Assembly (NCBI GenBank): GCA_016178595.1
Contig: JACOSY010000013.1
Span: forward strand, 124,001 to 188,000
Origin: Ignavibacteria bacterium
Lineage (GTDB): Bacteria; Bacteroidota; Ignavibacteria; UBA10030; SZUA-254
Direction: 5' to 3'
Length of the DNA: 64,000 nucleotides
Below, in pieces: positions 54,333-62,730 of the stretch (within the stretch, counting starts at the first letter, position 1; each line of letters starts with the position of its first letter). The position numbers and the translations under genes were made by a program. The notes beneath the pieces were generated by a model. The model was not told the DNA's origin. It did no database searches and worked only from the letters and a program-made list of their open reading frames with translations.

Positions 54333-54890
54333 ATGCAGACGCTATCCTATCCTCCAGCGATCGCGAAACTGATCGAGCAACGACCAAGGATGCCGCTTGT
54401 CGCCGGTACGCCGGATCCATCGGTCAGCGAACAACTTGATAGCGCAATGATTGAGAGGCTTTTCGGGAAGGAAGTGATTCACGACCGAACCGCAGCGCGG
54501 CTGTGCCTTGCCGGCCTCTGGCTATTGTACGATCATCTCGACGAATGCCATTCGATCGCGCAATCCATCGAGACTTCGGATGGAAGCTACTGGCACGCCA
54601 TCATGCATAGACGGGAGGGAGATTTTTCGAACAGCAAATACTGGTATCACCGTGTGGGCGATCACCCTATCTTCCCGGCGCTCCTCGAGGAAACAACAAG
54701 GCTTGTGGGAGGAGTTGGTGTCCTACCGTTGTTCCTCGAGACACACTGGGATCCGTTCGCATTCGTCGATCTTGTTGGAAGAACCTTTCGGGGACAATCA
54801 AACTCTGAGAAGCTCTGCCGGGATATCCAACAAACAGAGTGGCAGTTACTGTTCGATCATTGTTATCGAAAAGCAATCGAGAGCAGATAG
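54333..54890 (+). CDS. Conserved hypothetical protein
   Basis: 185 aa, soluble, no signal peptide. Notable motifs: AARLCLAGLWLLYDHLDECH and GSYWHAIMHRREGDFSNSKY followed by WYHRVGDHPIFP. The His/Trp-rich WHAIMHRREGD...YWYHRVGDHP stretch could bind a metal, but this is not an established family for me. It starts 66 bp from the divergent methyltransferase and precedes the tag gene. Confidence 0.5.
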   Translation: MQTLSYPPAIAKLIEQRPRMPLVAGTPDPSVSEQLDSAMIERLFGKEVIHDRTAARLCLAGLWLLYDHLDECHSIAQSIETSDGSYWHAIMHRREGDFSNSKYWYHRVGDHPIFPALLEETTRLVGGVGVLPLFLETHWDPFAFVDLVGRTFRGQSNSEKLCRDIQQTEWQLLFDHCYRKAIESR

Positions 54891-54992
54891 AAAAACTAAT
54901 CCAAAAGAAGTCATTGCAATTCATTGTTGAAATCGCGACGATCGCGACGATTGCGATTGATAAAAAATCCATCATGACAAAAGGACGACGAG

Positions 54993-55586
54993 GTGGATAA
55001 ACCTGCGACCAGGATTCAAGTACAGGGCCGGTGTTCCTGGGGGAACAGCGATCCGCTCTACACACTCTATCACGATCGCGAATGGGGCGTGCCCGTACAC
55101 GATGATCGAAAGTTATTCGAGATGCTCTGTCTCGAAGGAGCGCAGGCAGGCTTGAGCTGGATTACCATTCTCCGGAAGCGCGAGAATTACCGGAAAGCGT
55201 TCGACAATTTTGATACGAAGAAGATCGTGAAGTACGACCGTAAGAAGATCACTCAACTGTTGAAGAATGACGGCATCGTGCGAAACAAGTTGAAGATCGA
55301 ATCGGTCGTGCTCAACGCGAAAGCGTTTCAAGTCGCGCAAAAGGAGTTCGGCAGCTTCGATGCGTACATCTGGCAGTTTGTGGGAGGAACAACAAAACAG
55401 AATTCACGGAAGACAATGAAAGACGTTCTACCGACGACGGACGAATCGGATACGATGAGCAAGGATTTAAAAAAGCGCGGGTTCAAGTTCGTCGGCTCGA
55501 CGATCTGTTACGCGTTTATGCAGGCAACTGGGATGGTGAACGATCACGTAACCGACTGCTTTCGTTATAAGGGATTGAAAAAGTAG
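54993..55586 (+). CDS. tag: DNA-3-methyladenine glycosylase I
   Basis: 197 aa. Family elements are complete: RCSWGNSDPLYTLYHDREWG (zinc Cys and the conserved DREWG), LCLEGAQAGLSWITILRKRE (HhH-like region), FKFVGSTICYAFMQATGMVN and the C-terminal zinc ligands HVTDC. Tag removes 3-methyladenine from alkylated DNA. Ada is encoded about 3.3 kb away on the other strand, so an alkylation-repair response is likely. Confidence 0.95.
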   Translation: MDKPATRIQVQGRCSWGNSDPLYTLYHDREWGVPVHDDRKLFEMLCLEGAQAGLSWITILRKRENYRKAFDNFDTKKIVKYDRKKITQLLKNDGIVRNKLKIESVVLNAKAFQVAQKEFGSFDAYIWQFVGGTTKQNSRKTMKDVLPTTDESDTMSKDLKKRGFKFVGSTICYAFMQATGMVNDHVTDCFRYKGLKK

Positions 55587-55638
55587 TTGGACGTTTTAAG
55601 CATTCTCGCCATCACGAAAGAATTCGAAATCCGAATAT

Positions 55639-55716
55639 CTAAATGCTAAACAATAGCTAAATTCAAATTATCAATGTAAAAACAACACAATGCTTTTTTT
55701 TGCTTTTAGCATTTAG
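55639..55716. repeat. Inverted repeat upstream of mqnD
   Basis: Perfect 12-bp arms ctaaatgctaaa (55639-55650) and tttagcatttag (55705-55716) enclose 54 AT-rich bases with a T-run. It is a probable mobile or structural repeat, or a terminator of tag. No gene lies in 55587-55763. Confidence 0.55.
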
Positions 55717-55763
55717 TGCTTCATTATCTCAACGACAATTTCCAACCCAATTGCATTAAACTC

Positions 55764-56600
55764 ATGACAGAAAAAATCATCCGCGTCGGCCACAGCCCCG
55801 ATCCCGACGACGCGTTCATGTTCTACGGACTTGCAAGCGGCAAAGTAAAACTCGATGGCATCACGATCGAGCATCGGTTGGAAGATATTCAATCGCTTAA
55901 CGAGCGCGCGATGAGGACGGAGTTGGAGGTTACTGCAATCTCCGCCCACACATTTCCGTACGTTGCCGATAACTATTGGATCATGCGGACCGGCGCAAGC
56001 ATGGGCGAGGGATACGGGCCCGTCATCATCTCACGCAAATACAAATCGCTTGATGAGTTGAAAGGAAAAGTCGTTGGAACACCGGGACCGCTGACGACGG
56101 CGACGCTGCTGTTCAAGATTTTCACTGATGGCATCATGAATGTCGATCTGCCGTTCGACAAAATCATGCAGGCCGTCGATGATGGAAAAGTAGATGCCGG
56201 ATTGCTGATCCACGAAGGGCAGATTACGTATCAATCGCTCGGCTATAATAAGGTTTTGGATTTCGGAGAATTATGGGAGGAACGAACGAACGGTCTTCCT
56301 CTTCCCCTCGGTCTTGACGTTGTGCGGAAAGATTTGGGCGAAGAGCTTGCGCGAAAACTTTCTCGCGGACTCAAAGAGAGTATCGCCTATGGTTACGCAC
56401 ATCAGGATGAATCCATTCCCTATGCCATGCAGTGGGGACGCGGGATCGATTACACGCTGGGCGAAAAATTCGTGAAGATGTATGTGACCGAGTTAACGAT
56501 TGACATGGGGGAGCGAGGAAAGCGGGCACTGGAGTTGTTGTTTAAGACTGGGAGTGACAGAAAGCTGATTCCTAGGGTTCCAGAGATTCAGTTGTTGTAA
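55764..56600 (+). CDS. mqnD: 1,4-dihydroxy-6-naphthoate synthase
   Basis: About 278 aa from the ATG at 55764; an earlier in-frame ATG (55716) begins in the repeat. MqnD cleaves cyclic dehypoxanthine futalosine to 1,4-dihydroxy-6-naphthoate in the futalosine route to menaquinone. Signatures: RVGHSPDPDDAFMFYGLASG at the start, EVTAISAHTFPYVADNYWIM and GKVVGTPGPLTTATLLFKI. It has a periplasmic-binding-protein-like fold but is cytoplasmic. The other route genes are mqnC at 60727 and mqnA at 63549, about 4-7 kb away. Confidence 0.9.
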   Translation: MTEKIIRVGHSPDPDDAFMFYGLASGKVKLDGITIEHRLEDIQSLNERAMRTELEVTAISAHTFPYVADNYWIMRTGASMGEGYGPVIISRKYKSLDELKGKVVGTPGPLTTATLLFKIFTDGIMNVDLPFDKIMQAVDDGKVDAGLLIHEGQITYQSLGYNKVLDFGELWEERTNGLPLPLGLDVVRKDLGEELARKLSRGLKESIAYGYAHQDESIPYAMQWGRGIDYTLGEKFVKMYVTELTIDMGERGKRALELLFKTGSDRKLIPRVPEIQLL

Positions 56601-56818
56601 AGGCACCCTTTTGAAACTCTAAACATCTGGAATCTGCTAAATCTACTTAATCTTAGATATTGTTACCAGAGAGGATTTGCTTGTGTATTTCACAATGCGT
56701 AAGATATAAGAGATCAAACTGTCAGTATCATTGTCACTTGGACGTGAAAGATTACTCTCATCGATGGTAATACGCTGTTGCCCGTGGTTATCCCAATCTA
56801 AAGTAGTGCTATTAGAAC

Positions 56819-56825
56819 GTTGAGT
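56819..56825 (+). promoter_or_regulatory. Possible integron core site
   Basis: AACGTTGAGT contains GTTGAGT, a match to the integron core consensus GTTRRRY, and lies 4 bp before the ATG of the following gene. A paired inverse core is not visible upstream, so by itself it is weak. It gains weight from the site at 57963-58033. Confidence 0.4.
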
Positions 56826-56829
56826 AACA

Positions 56830-57948
56830 ATGGAACAAAAGGAAGATTCTGAAAACCTCAAGTTTTGGGAGTGGGTTAGAAAACGAGTTTACCCCAGGCC
56901 CTTGCTCGCGGGAATTGCGCTGATTCTTTCCCTGCTTTTTGCAGCATGGCAGCTTCGTCCGCATGACATATCATTAAATCTTCACCTCATTCACCAGTGG
57001 GAACTCCAACTTCAACTCAGCGATACATTGATATACACTAAACACACCGTTCATGCTCAAGATACTGTATATACTCCGAAGGACACGATATGCATGATGT
57101 GGTGGCAGAAGTACAAAAAGGCGTATAATCAGCAAGAGAGACAAGATATTCAAGACAGCTATTACCAGAAGATCGCAGGAGTCCATCTGATCCAAATTGC
57201 AGTATGTTTTCTTCTCATTGCACTCACACCTCGGCCAACCGAAAGTAAATCCGCTACATCATTCCGGAACAAACCGATCACCCTTAAAGCCTGCCTTCGA
57301 GTGCGTTGGAGTGTTCGAGTAGTATTCAGCATCTGGATCTTGTACTACCTTGGTGCGTGTATTGCGGACTTACAGTACGAAAGTTCTGACAATCTGCGAT
57401 ACGCGCTTTCAACAATGTTTGATATTTGGTCAGGAACGGCATTAATATGGCTTTACTTAGAGCTATCGTGCATCACTGTAAATCCTTATACGACATCAAT
57501 TGAATACCAATCTCACTTTGACGGCGAATGGCATCGCATGTTGTCCATTATTATCGCCATTTGTGTGACTGCAGCAGCTTGGATTATTGCGTATGCCTCC
57601 TCGGATACTCTTCCGCTCTGGAATAACGAATCAGCAAGACAAATCCTTACTTTTCTTACTTCAAGCCTTGCGGGGATTGCATTCGCCTTGGTTGTGAGTT
57701 GCCTAAGTCGCCTGATGCTAGACCCTGGTCCAGCCTTCCTCGGTATCATGTACTTCTACGCGATGATTCAACTGACGGCGGTTATGTTTGGCACTCAAAA
57801 ATGGGTTTACGTAGCTGCCACAACGGTAGCGTTGCCCCTAAAAGTAATATTCTGGCTTATTTTCGTCTGGCAGTTTGAGACTGGACGAATGTGGAACTAC
57901 TTGCGTGATTACCGTAGTTTTTTGCTGAAGAATTCGATCACCTCATAG
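56830..57948 (+). CDS. Multi-TM membrane protein, unknown
   Basis: 372 aa with seven to eight predicted membrane helices. The first is near residues 22-38 (LLAGIALILSLLFAAW), another is AVCFLLIALTP, then FSIWILYYLGACIADL, TALIWLYLELSC, MLSIIIAICVTAAAWIIAYA and FLTSSLAGIAFALVVSCLSR. A 100-residue soluble loop separates the first and second. No family is recognised. Base use is more AT-rich than flanking core genes. It begins just after a GTTRRRY core and is followed 15 bp after its stop by an attC-type site, so it looks like a gene cassette. Confidence 0.55.
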   Translation: MEQKEDSENLKFWEWVRKRVYPRPLLAGIALILSLLFAAWQLRPHDISLNLHLIHQWELQLQLSDTLIYTKHTVHAQDTVYTPKDTICMMWWQKYKKAYNQQERQDIQDSYYQKIAGVHLIQIAVCFLLIALTPRPTESKSATSFRNKPITLKACLRVRWSVRVVFSIWILYYLGACIADLQYESSDNLRYALSTMFDIWSGTALIWLYLELSCITVNPYTTSIEYQSHFDGEWHRMLSIIIAICVTAAAWIIAYASSDTLPLWNNESARQILTFLTSSLAGIAFALVVSCLSRLMLDPGPAFLGIMYFYAMIQLTAVMFGTQKWVYVAATTVALPLKVIFWLIFVWQFETGRMWNYLRDYRSFLLKNSITS

Positions 57949-57962
57949 ACAGATGGGATTTT

Positions 57963-58033
57963 GCTTAACAACTGCGTGAAGACGCAAAGCACGATGCGCC
58001 TTGCGCCGCCTCCACCTACTTGTAACGTTAGGA
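57963..58033 (+). repeat. Probable integron attC-type site
   Basis: Begins with inverse core GCTTAAC (57963-57969, matches RYYYAAC) and ends with AACGTTAGGA, core GTTAGGA (58027-58033, near GTTRRRY). The 57-bp interior can fold, with partial pairing of aactgcgtgaag and the complement of ctccacctactt. Length 71 bp fits attC sites. Pairing is imperfect, as is normal for these sites. Confidence 0.5.
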
Positions 58034-58103
58034 GTTTCGTTAAGCGCAATCGGCCGCCGCGGCCCGCAGTTGATGCGCGGCATTCGCCTTAAAAGGAAAA
58101 CAG

Positions 58104-58910
58104 ATGAACAACGATAAACCGATTTGCTTCGTCATCCAAGAGTATGACGATGGCGGCACATTCGACAGGCGCTATCACGAAACTATCGCGCCAGCCCTGT
58201 CAAAGGCGGGAGTTGAGCCAAAGCGTGCCGACCAAATTCTCGGGCTCCAACCGGTCGTTGAAAAAATCGAGGTTGCGATACAATCTGCCGGTATTTGCGT
58301 TGCCGAAGTCAGCACAGACAATCCAAATGTATGGCTGGAACTGGGCTACGCACTTGCATTGGATAGACCCACTGTCATTCTCTGTGACAAGAGTAAGCGA
58401 TCTCGACTCCCGTTTGATATCCAGCATCGTCCCGTCATTTTCTATCGTACTGATTCGCGAAGCGGATTTGACGAGCTGGAATCCAAACTGATTGTCAATG
58501 TTCAGTCTGAGATAGATCGAGCGAATCGAATCACTCGCGCGCCGGTGCTTAAAGGCGGCGCTACTCAGTTGGAAGATCTGAAGGATTTTGAAGTCGCGCT
58601 CTTGAGCACGCTGTTGGCTCTCTGGCCCACGCCGCGTAGTGGTGCATCGCATGACGAGCTTCGGCAAAAACTGTCTTCGCTAGAGTACAATGATGTGGCG
58701 CTAGGCCTCGGAATTTCGCGACTTCTCGAAAAGGGATATGTCACACAAAAAATACTACACGAGACAGACAGCTGGAATAATGATTATTCAATTCATGTAT
58801 ACCAAATTACCCTTGATGGCATCTCGTGGATTCAGGCACATGAAGACAAGATTCAAATTCGAGAAGTAGTAAAGGATTCGGCGACAACAAAGGATGATTT
58901 ACCATTCTAG
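58104..58910 (+). CDS. TIR/NDT-like (nucleotide-binding Rossmann) protein with winged-helix C-terminus
   Basis: 268 aa. The N-terminal 130 residues have a Rossmann-like fold of the TIR/nucleoside 2-deoxyribosyltransferase type: GICVAEVSTDNPNVWLELGY with the catalytic-type Glu, and ALDRPTVILCDKSKRSRLPF. Such domains hydrolyse NAD or nucleosides in several bacterial defence effectors, or sense nucleotides. Residues about 160-255 (LLSTLLALWPTPRSGASHDE; YQITLDGISWIQAHEDK) form a winged-helix-like domain. The combination suggests a regulated effector, but its activity is unproven. It follows a probable attC site. An 8-bp hairpin (cttcttgc/gcaagaag, 58951-58970) lies after its stop. The Shine-Dalgarno aaaggaaaac is 6 bp before the ATG. 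Confidence 0.6.
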   Translation: MNNDKPICFVIQEYDDGGTFDRRYHETIAPALSKAGVEPKRADQILGLQPVVEKIEVAIQSAGICVAEVSTDNPNVWLELGYALALDRPTVILCDKSKRSRLPFDIQHRPVIFYRTDSRSGFDELESKLIVNVQSEIDRANRITRAPVLKGGATQLEDLKDFEVALLSTLLALWPTPRSGASHDELRQKLSSLEYNDVALGLGISRLLEKGYVTQKILHETDSWNNDYSIHVYQITLDGISWIQAHEDKIQIREVVKDSATTKDDLPF

Positions 58911-59084
58911 GCCAACAATTGTATCCAGTTTACGACAAGAATATGTCACGCTTCTTGCTGGTGCAAGAAGGCGCGCCACGTTGTGCCGAAGCTGACGCTG
59001 GCCGTTACGCAGCTTCCGCTGTCTCGTACACTCGGGGCTTTGGTTCCAGCAATTCCATCCATCGAACTATACTGATGAAGAGTT

Positions 59085-59948
59085 ATGAAGCAAATCGTTT
59101 GCAGGTTGAAGCTCGTCCGGCATTGTTTTCTTGAAGTGTTGGGCGGTCTCGCGCTAGCCACAATTTCTCAGTTCGCGTTTGGGCAAAGCGCAAACTCAGC
59201 AGCGCTTATCCCGCTCTTCCACGATCGTGTCCACCAACATATAGGCGATGAAAGGCTGCAGTTGATGTCGCAGAGAGTCGTTGTGTTCGTGTACCACAAC
59301 GCGGCTGCAGTCTATCTGGATGCACACTTTGTCAACACCGAGTCCGACTCGCTCACGCACGAGCTTGCACTTCCGTCGAAGGGACATACCAGCGCCCAGT
59401 CGGGCACGATCTCCAATGGCATACTCGGCGTCAAGTTGTGGATCGCGGGCGAAAGGGTGGAACCGTCGGTCGATGAAGGAAAGGAGACGTGGTATACGAT
59501 TGCTCCGGCATTCGGCTCACACGAGGAGAAACATATCCGCGCGCTCTTCTGGGTGCAGACGTCTTTGGCAGATGTCGATTCGGTTCCCAGCGTGGATTCG
59601 GCGACGATCCATGCGGGAAAGCGGGTGCTTGTCGTCGATCTGCAGCATGCCGCAGCGTGGAAGGATGTCGTCCAATCACTGGATGTCTCGATGGTGTTGA
59701 GGGAGGGCCTGACGAAAAGAAACTCCCGGATGGATCTTGAACCGAAAAACTATCTTGATGATCACTCCACGTTCTTCTGGTCGTTGCAGAACGTGGAGCC
59801 ATCGTTCAGTGACGACATTTCTATTGTCTATACGCCGCCTACCGCGATGGCATCGCACTGGAATACGATGGCAAAACTCTCCGACTACATTACCGGCACA
59901 GTGTATGATGAACTGCTGGGGTACGTTCAGCAGTTGGATGAGGAATGA
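59085..59948 (+). CDS. Hypothetical secreted protein
   Basis: 287 aa with an N-terminal signal peptide (LGGLALATISQFAFGQ). The mature protein looks beta-rich; segments include VVVFVYHNAAAVYLDAHFVN and LPSKGHTSAQSG. Several Ser/Asp/Glu-rich loops are present. No family is recognised. It has no operon partner: a short gap precedes it and a perfect hairpin follows it. Confidence 0.55.
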   Translation: MKQIVCRLKLVRHCFLEVLGGLALATISQFAFGQSANSAALIPLFHDRVHQHIGDERLQLMSQRVVVFVYHNAAAVYLDAHFVNTESDSLTHELALPSKGHTSAQSGTISNGILGVKLWIAGERVEPSVDEGKETWYTIAPAFGSHEEKHIRALFWVQTSLADVDSVPSVDSATIHAGKRVLVVDLQHAAAWKDVVQSLDVSMVLREGLTKRNSRMDLEPKNYLDDHSTFFWSLQNVEPSFSDDISIVYTPPTAMASHWNTMAKLSDYITGTVYDELLGYVQQLDEE

Positions 59949-59956
59949 GTCTGGAC

Positions 59957-59985
59957 CCTTGCGAAGGTTATGAACCTTCGCAAGG
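59957..59985. terminator. Perfect hairpin terminator
   Basis: ccttgcgaaggtt-atg-aaccttcgcaagg: 13-bp perfect stem. It lies between the plus-strand secreted protein gene (ends 59948) and the minus-strand regulator gene (ends 59990). The plus-strand side runs into attattat, so termination for the plus gene is likely. Confidence 0.75.
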
Positions 59986-59989
59986 ATTA

Positions 59990-60241
59990 TTATGTATTCT
60001 TCGTTTTCAGCCCGATCAAGTATTTCGTTGTCGCCTCTGAGACACGGTTCCTGCCGACAGTGAACTCAACGGCAATCGTTGTCACTTCGCAGATCCTTTG
60101 AAGGACGATTTGCGAAGGATACGCTTTGCCTCGTTCGATCTGCGCGTAGTGCTTCAAGGATATTCCGATCTTTGCGGCAAGTTCTTTCTGGACGAGTTTG
60201 TGTTTCTTCCGATACTTTTTGAGCGCCTGCCCCAGCGTCAT
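59990..60241 (-). CDS. XRE-type transcriptional regulator
   Basis: 83 aa. The helix-turn-helix is LGQALKKYRKKHKLVQKELA followed by AAKIGISLKHYAQIERGKAY, a standard Cro/CI-type domain. The rest is a short tail, so it lacks a ligand domain. Its promoter region has a perfect palindrome (TACCT-ATA-AGGTA, 60266-60278), a candidate operator. No partner toxin or phage gene is next to it. Confidence 0.85.
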   Translation of the reverse strand: MTLGQALKKYRKKHKLVQKELAAKIGISLKHYAQIERGKAYPSQIVLQRICEVTTIAVEFTVGRNRVSEATTKYLIGLKTKNT

Positions 60242-60265
60242 TGTGCACCTCCCTTTCTGTGATAG

Positions 60266-60278
60266 TACCTATAAGGTA
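60266..60278. promoter_or_regulatory. Candidate XRE operator
   Basis: TACCT-ATA-AGGTA, a perfect palindrome 25 bp upstream of the regulator gene start and overlapping AT-rich promoter-like sequence. This suggests autorepression. Confidence 0.5.
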
Positions 60279-60302
60279 ATAATATTTCTCTTGCTTTTGC
60301 AA

Positions 60303-60726
60303 GCCGAGGTATCTATATTTGCTCCACCTCCCGGTCGGCAGATTTCATTGTACTATTTCTTGTCAGCAATCCTTGTACAATATACGACGAAAGAAGTCTG
60401 ATGTCAACAAGTTTTTCTGTTCGAAACCTCAACAACATTTGGCAGCCGAGATCTCTTGAGAACAAACTCTTGCAGTTACTGCACAGTGCGTCACTCAAGA
60501 TCAGAGATCGAGTCCCGCGGCATAAGGAATCTTATATGTTCAATAATCCAGGCGTTGGGATTTGTGGTTTAGTTCTTCCGACGGAGAGATTTCTATAGGA
60601 CGAAAGAATCGTGATGAAATAATCGGATCAAAAAAATATGTATTTCGCCTGTGGAGAATAATATTGGGAGGATATGATTATGATCCGCAGGTGGATGGGG
60701 GGCACAAGGGAGGCTGCAGATGAGGT
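60303..60726. other. Gap without a supported gene
   Basis: About 424 bp between the XRE gene and mqnC. A 65-codon plus-strand reading frame (60401-60598) has no family likeness and no clear ribosome-binding site. The right end (60700-60735) is purine-rich. I see no RNA gene or terminator with confidence. Confidence 0.4.
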
Positions 60727-61821
60727 TTATGCAGCCTCTTTTTTTTCGTAGACTTTCAGAACATCGTACAACGTCGTCCGCTGCGCAGGAATGAATCCTG
60801 AATCCTGAATCAGTTGAATCACCTCTTCCGTGTTCGTCTTGTTCACGAAGTTTGCGGCGGCATGAACGTTTTCTTCGAACAGCGTTCCGCCGAAATCATC
60901 GGCACCGAAGTGCAGCGCGATCTGTCCTGTCTTTTTTCCTTCCGAGAACCACGATGCCTGGATGTGATCGAAGTTGTCGAGATAGATGCGGGAGATGGCA
61001 AGCATCTGCAAATAGCGCATCGGTGTGGCGTAGTGCGGGATAATTTTTTCCAACGGTGTGTTGCCCGGCTTGAAGCTCCATGGGATGAACGCGGTGAAGC
61101 CATGGTACTCATCCTGCAACTGCCGGATCGATTCCAGGTGCTCGACGACGTCTTCGTTGGTCTCAAGATGACCGTACATCATCGTTGCCGTAGTCTTGTA
61201 GCCGATCTTGTGCGCCTCTCGCATGACGTTGAGCCAGTCGGCACTCGTACCTTTGAGGCTTGAGATTTTTTTCTTAACGCGGTCGGATAAAATCTCCGCG
61301 CCGCCGCCGGGGATCGTTCGTTGCCCTGCATCCCACAATCTTTTCAAGACTTCTCGAACCTCCAACCCCGAAACGCTTGCCATCCCGATGATCTCCGATG
61401 TCGACCAGAAGTGTGGCATCACTTCCGGCACCTCCTTCACTGTCCTCTCGACCATCTCGACGTAATATTCGAACGGAATTTTCGGATTCACACCGCCCTG
61501 CAGGAGTACCGTCGTGACGCCATTGGCTACCGAGCGCTTGAAGTTCTCGATCATTGCATCGACCGAGTACGTGTACTCGCCCGCTTCGCCTTCGTGCCGG
61601 TAGAATGCGCAAAAGATACAATCGACGTTGCAGATGTTCGTATAGTTCGGGTTCGTATCGACGACGAACGTTACGCGAGACTCGGGATTCTTCCGGTAGC
61701 GAATTTGGTTCGCGAGGTCGCCGAGGTCCAAAAGTTCGGCGTTCTTCAGGAGGAAGAGACATTCTTCAGGAGTGAGGCGTTCCTGGTTCTGGATTTTGGT
61801 GGAGATGGTTGAGAGGTGCAT
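60727..61821 (-). CDS. mqnC: Cyclic dehypoxanthine futalosine synthase
   Basis: About 364 aa from the ATG at 61821; a TTG at 61833 is in frame. It is a radical SAM enzyme with TNICNVDCIFCAFYR (CxxxCxxC cluster) near residue 62. The glycine-rich LLQGGVNPKIPFEYYV and HFWSTSEI segments and the FIPWSFKPGNTPLEK near residue 255 identify MqnC rather than MqnE. It cyclises dehypoxanthine futalosine in the futalosine route. mqnA lies 1.7 kb upstream and mqnD 4 kb downstream on the other strand. The three-gene operon at 61841-63512 separates mqnA from mqnC. Confidence 0.9.
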   Translation of the reverse strand: MHLSTISTKIQNQERLTPEECLFLLKNAELLDLGDLANQIRYRKNPESRVTFVVDTNPNYTNICNVDCIFCAFYRHEGEAGEYTYSVDAMIENFKRSVANGVTTVLLQGGVNPKIPFEYYVEMVERTVKEVPEVMPHFWSTSEIIGMASVSGLEVREVLKRLWDAGQRTIPGGGAEILSDRVKKKISSLKGTSADWLNVMREAHKIGYKTTATMMYGHLETNEDVVEHLESIRQLQDEYHGFTAFIPWSFKPGNTPLEKIIPHYATPMRYLQMLAISRIYLDNFDHIQASWFSEGKKTGQIALHFGADDFGGTLFEENVHAAANFVNKTNTEEVIQLIQDSGFIPAQRTTLYDVLKVYEKKEAA

Positions 61822-61840
61822 GGGGGCGATCAAGGGATAT

Positions 61841-62269
61841 TTACCCGGGTACTCTTTGATTAACCGGCTCGGGGTTTGGATGATAAGAAGCCTCTCTTGC
61901 TAATTCGAGCGCGATGCTTTTTCGCCTATCTTTATCTGGGGGCCAGCCTGTGATGTTTGCATGGTTTTCATTTCCCGGTATTGGTTCAGAATCTACTAGT
62001 AAAGATTGTTTGCGTACTAATAGAGCTAAGATGTCTGCTCGTCCATAAAGGGTCAGGCTGCGTGCTGTTGCAACATTCTTTCCATGACGCCATAGTTCAA
62101 TTTCGGACAAACCAACATGACGAGTAACTGAAAGCTTTAAATCACTAGGAGGAAGGAATGCATTCTGTGATGGGGTATTATCCTTCTTATGGATCCAATT
62201 GCTGCGGAGGATAAATCGTGCTATTAATTCATTATCAACTACTACCGTAACAGGGAAGTCGGCGTTCAT
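61841..62269 (-). CDS. Hypothetical protein, third gene of the TIGR04255-type operon
   Basis: 142 aa, soluble. Features: ELIARFILRSNWIHKKDNTP, LSEIELWRHGK, YGRADILALLVRKQSL and the C-terminal HANITGWPPDKDRRKSIALE. I have no named family. The conserved-looking HANITGWP near residue 105 suggests a defined function. It overlaps the upstream gene by 4 bp and ends only about 20 bp before the mqnC start, so transcription may run through. Confidence 0.6.
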   Translation of the reverse strand: MNADFPVTVVVDNELIARFILRSNWIHKKDNTPSQNAFLPPSDLKLSVTRHVGLSEIELWRHGKNVATARSLTLYGRADILALLVRKQSLLVDSEPIPGNENHANITGWPPDKDRRKSIALELAREASYHPNPEPVNQRVPG

Positions 62270-62730
62270 GTGGCATTTATACGTCGAATCAAATCAAGAA
62301 TTATTCTTGGCGTTTCTCCCAAGAAAATCTCAGTGCCGTATGCTTTATTGGGTCCGATGAGTGCAGCATAGTGTAAATCTCCTTCTGGGCTTATACTGAC
62401 CGATAGGACACGGTTGGGAGATTGATACCACTCGAATGTAATATGCCCATCCGGTTCAGCGCCAACAGTTGGAGCCGGGATGATAGTAGGAAGAACTTCG
62501 AGAAAAGCATACGCTCTTGCAAAAGTTTCAGCTTGAATCGCGTCGGCCCCGTACCCATCCCACCCTTTTTCTATCGCCATATCTCGTACCTCAATGAGTT
62601 CAGGAAGTACTTTCTTCAGAACTGAAAAATAATAACTATTTTTCAGCTGCTCTTGTATAATAAATGCGGCGCTCGAACTATATCCGGTTGTGCTTGTCCC
62701 ATCAAGGCTAAGAGCAATAGAAGCAATCAT
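62266..62730 (-). CDS. Hypothetical protein, second gene of the TIGR04255-type operon
   Basis: 154 aa. Notable core: EKGWDGYGADAIQAETFARA, then GAEPDGHITFEWYQSPNRVL and SISPEGDLHYAALIG. I do not know a named family. It overlaps both neighbours by 4 bp, so the three products are translationally coupled and likely work together. Confidence 0.6.
   Translation of the reverse strand: MIASIALSLDGTSTTGYSSSAAFIIQEQLKNSYYFSVLKKVLPELIEVRDMAIEKGWDGYGADAIQAETFARAYAFLEVLPTIIPAPTVGAEPDGHITFEWYQSPNRVLSVSISPEGDLHYAALIGPNKAYGTEIFLGETPRIILDLIRRINAT

Noticed and set aside
56643-56861. 72-codon minus-strand reading frame after mqnD
   Set aside because: No family likeness, overlaps the start of the plus-strand membrane gene, and has no convincing ribosome-binding site.
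58911-59012. A third full attC site after the TIR/NDT-like gene
   Set aside because: GGCCAAC and GTTACGC are near the consensus, but the arms between them barely pair; only the small hairpin at 58951-58970 is solid.
60401-60598. 65-codon plus-strand reading frame in the gap before mqnC
   Set aside because: No homology that I recognise and no clear start signal; treated as non-coding.
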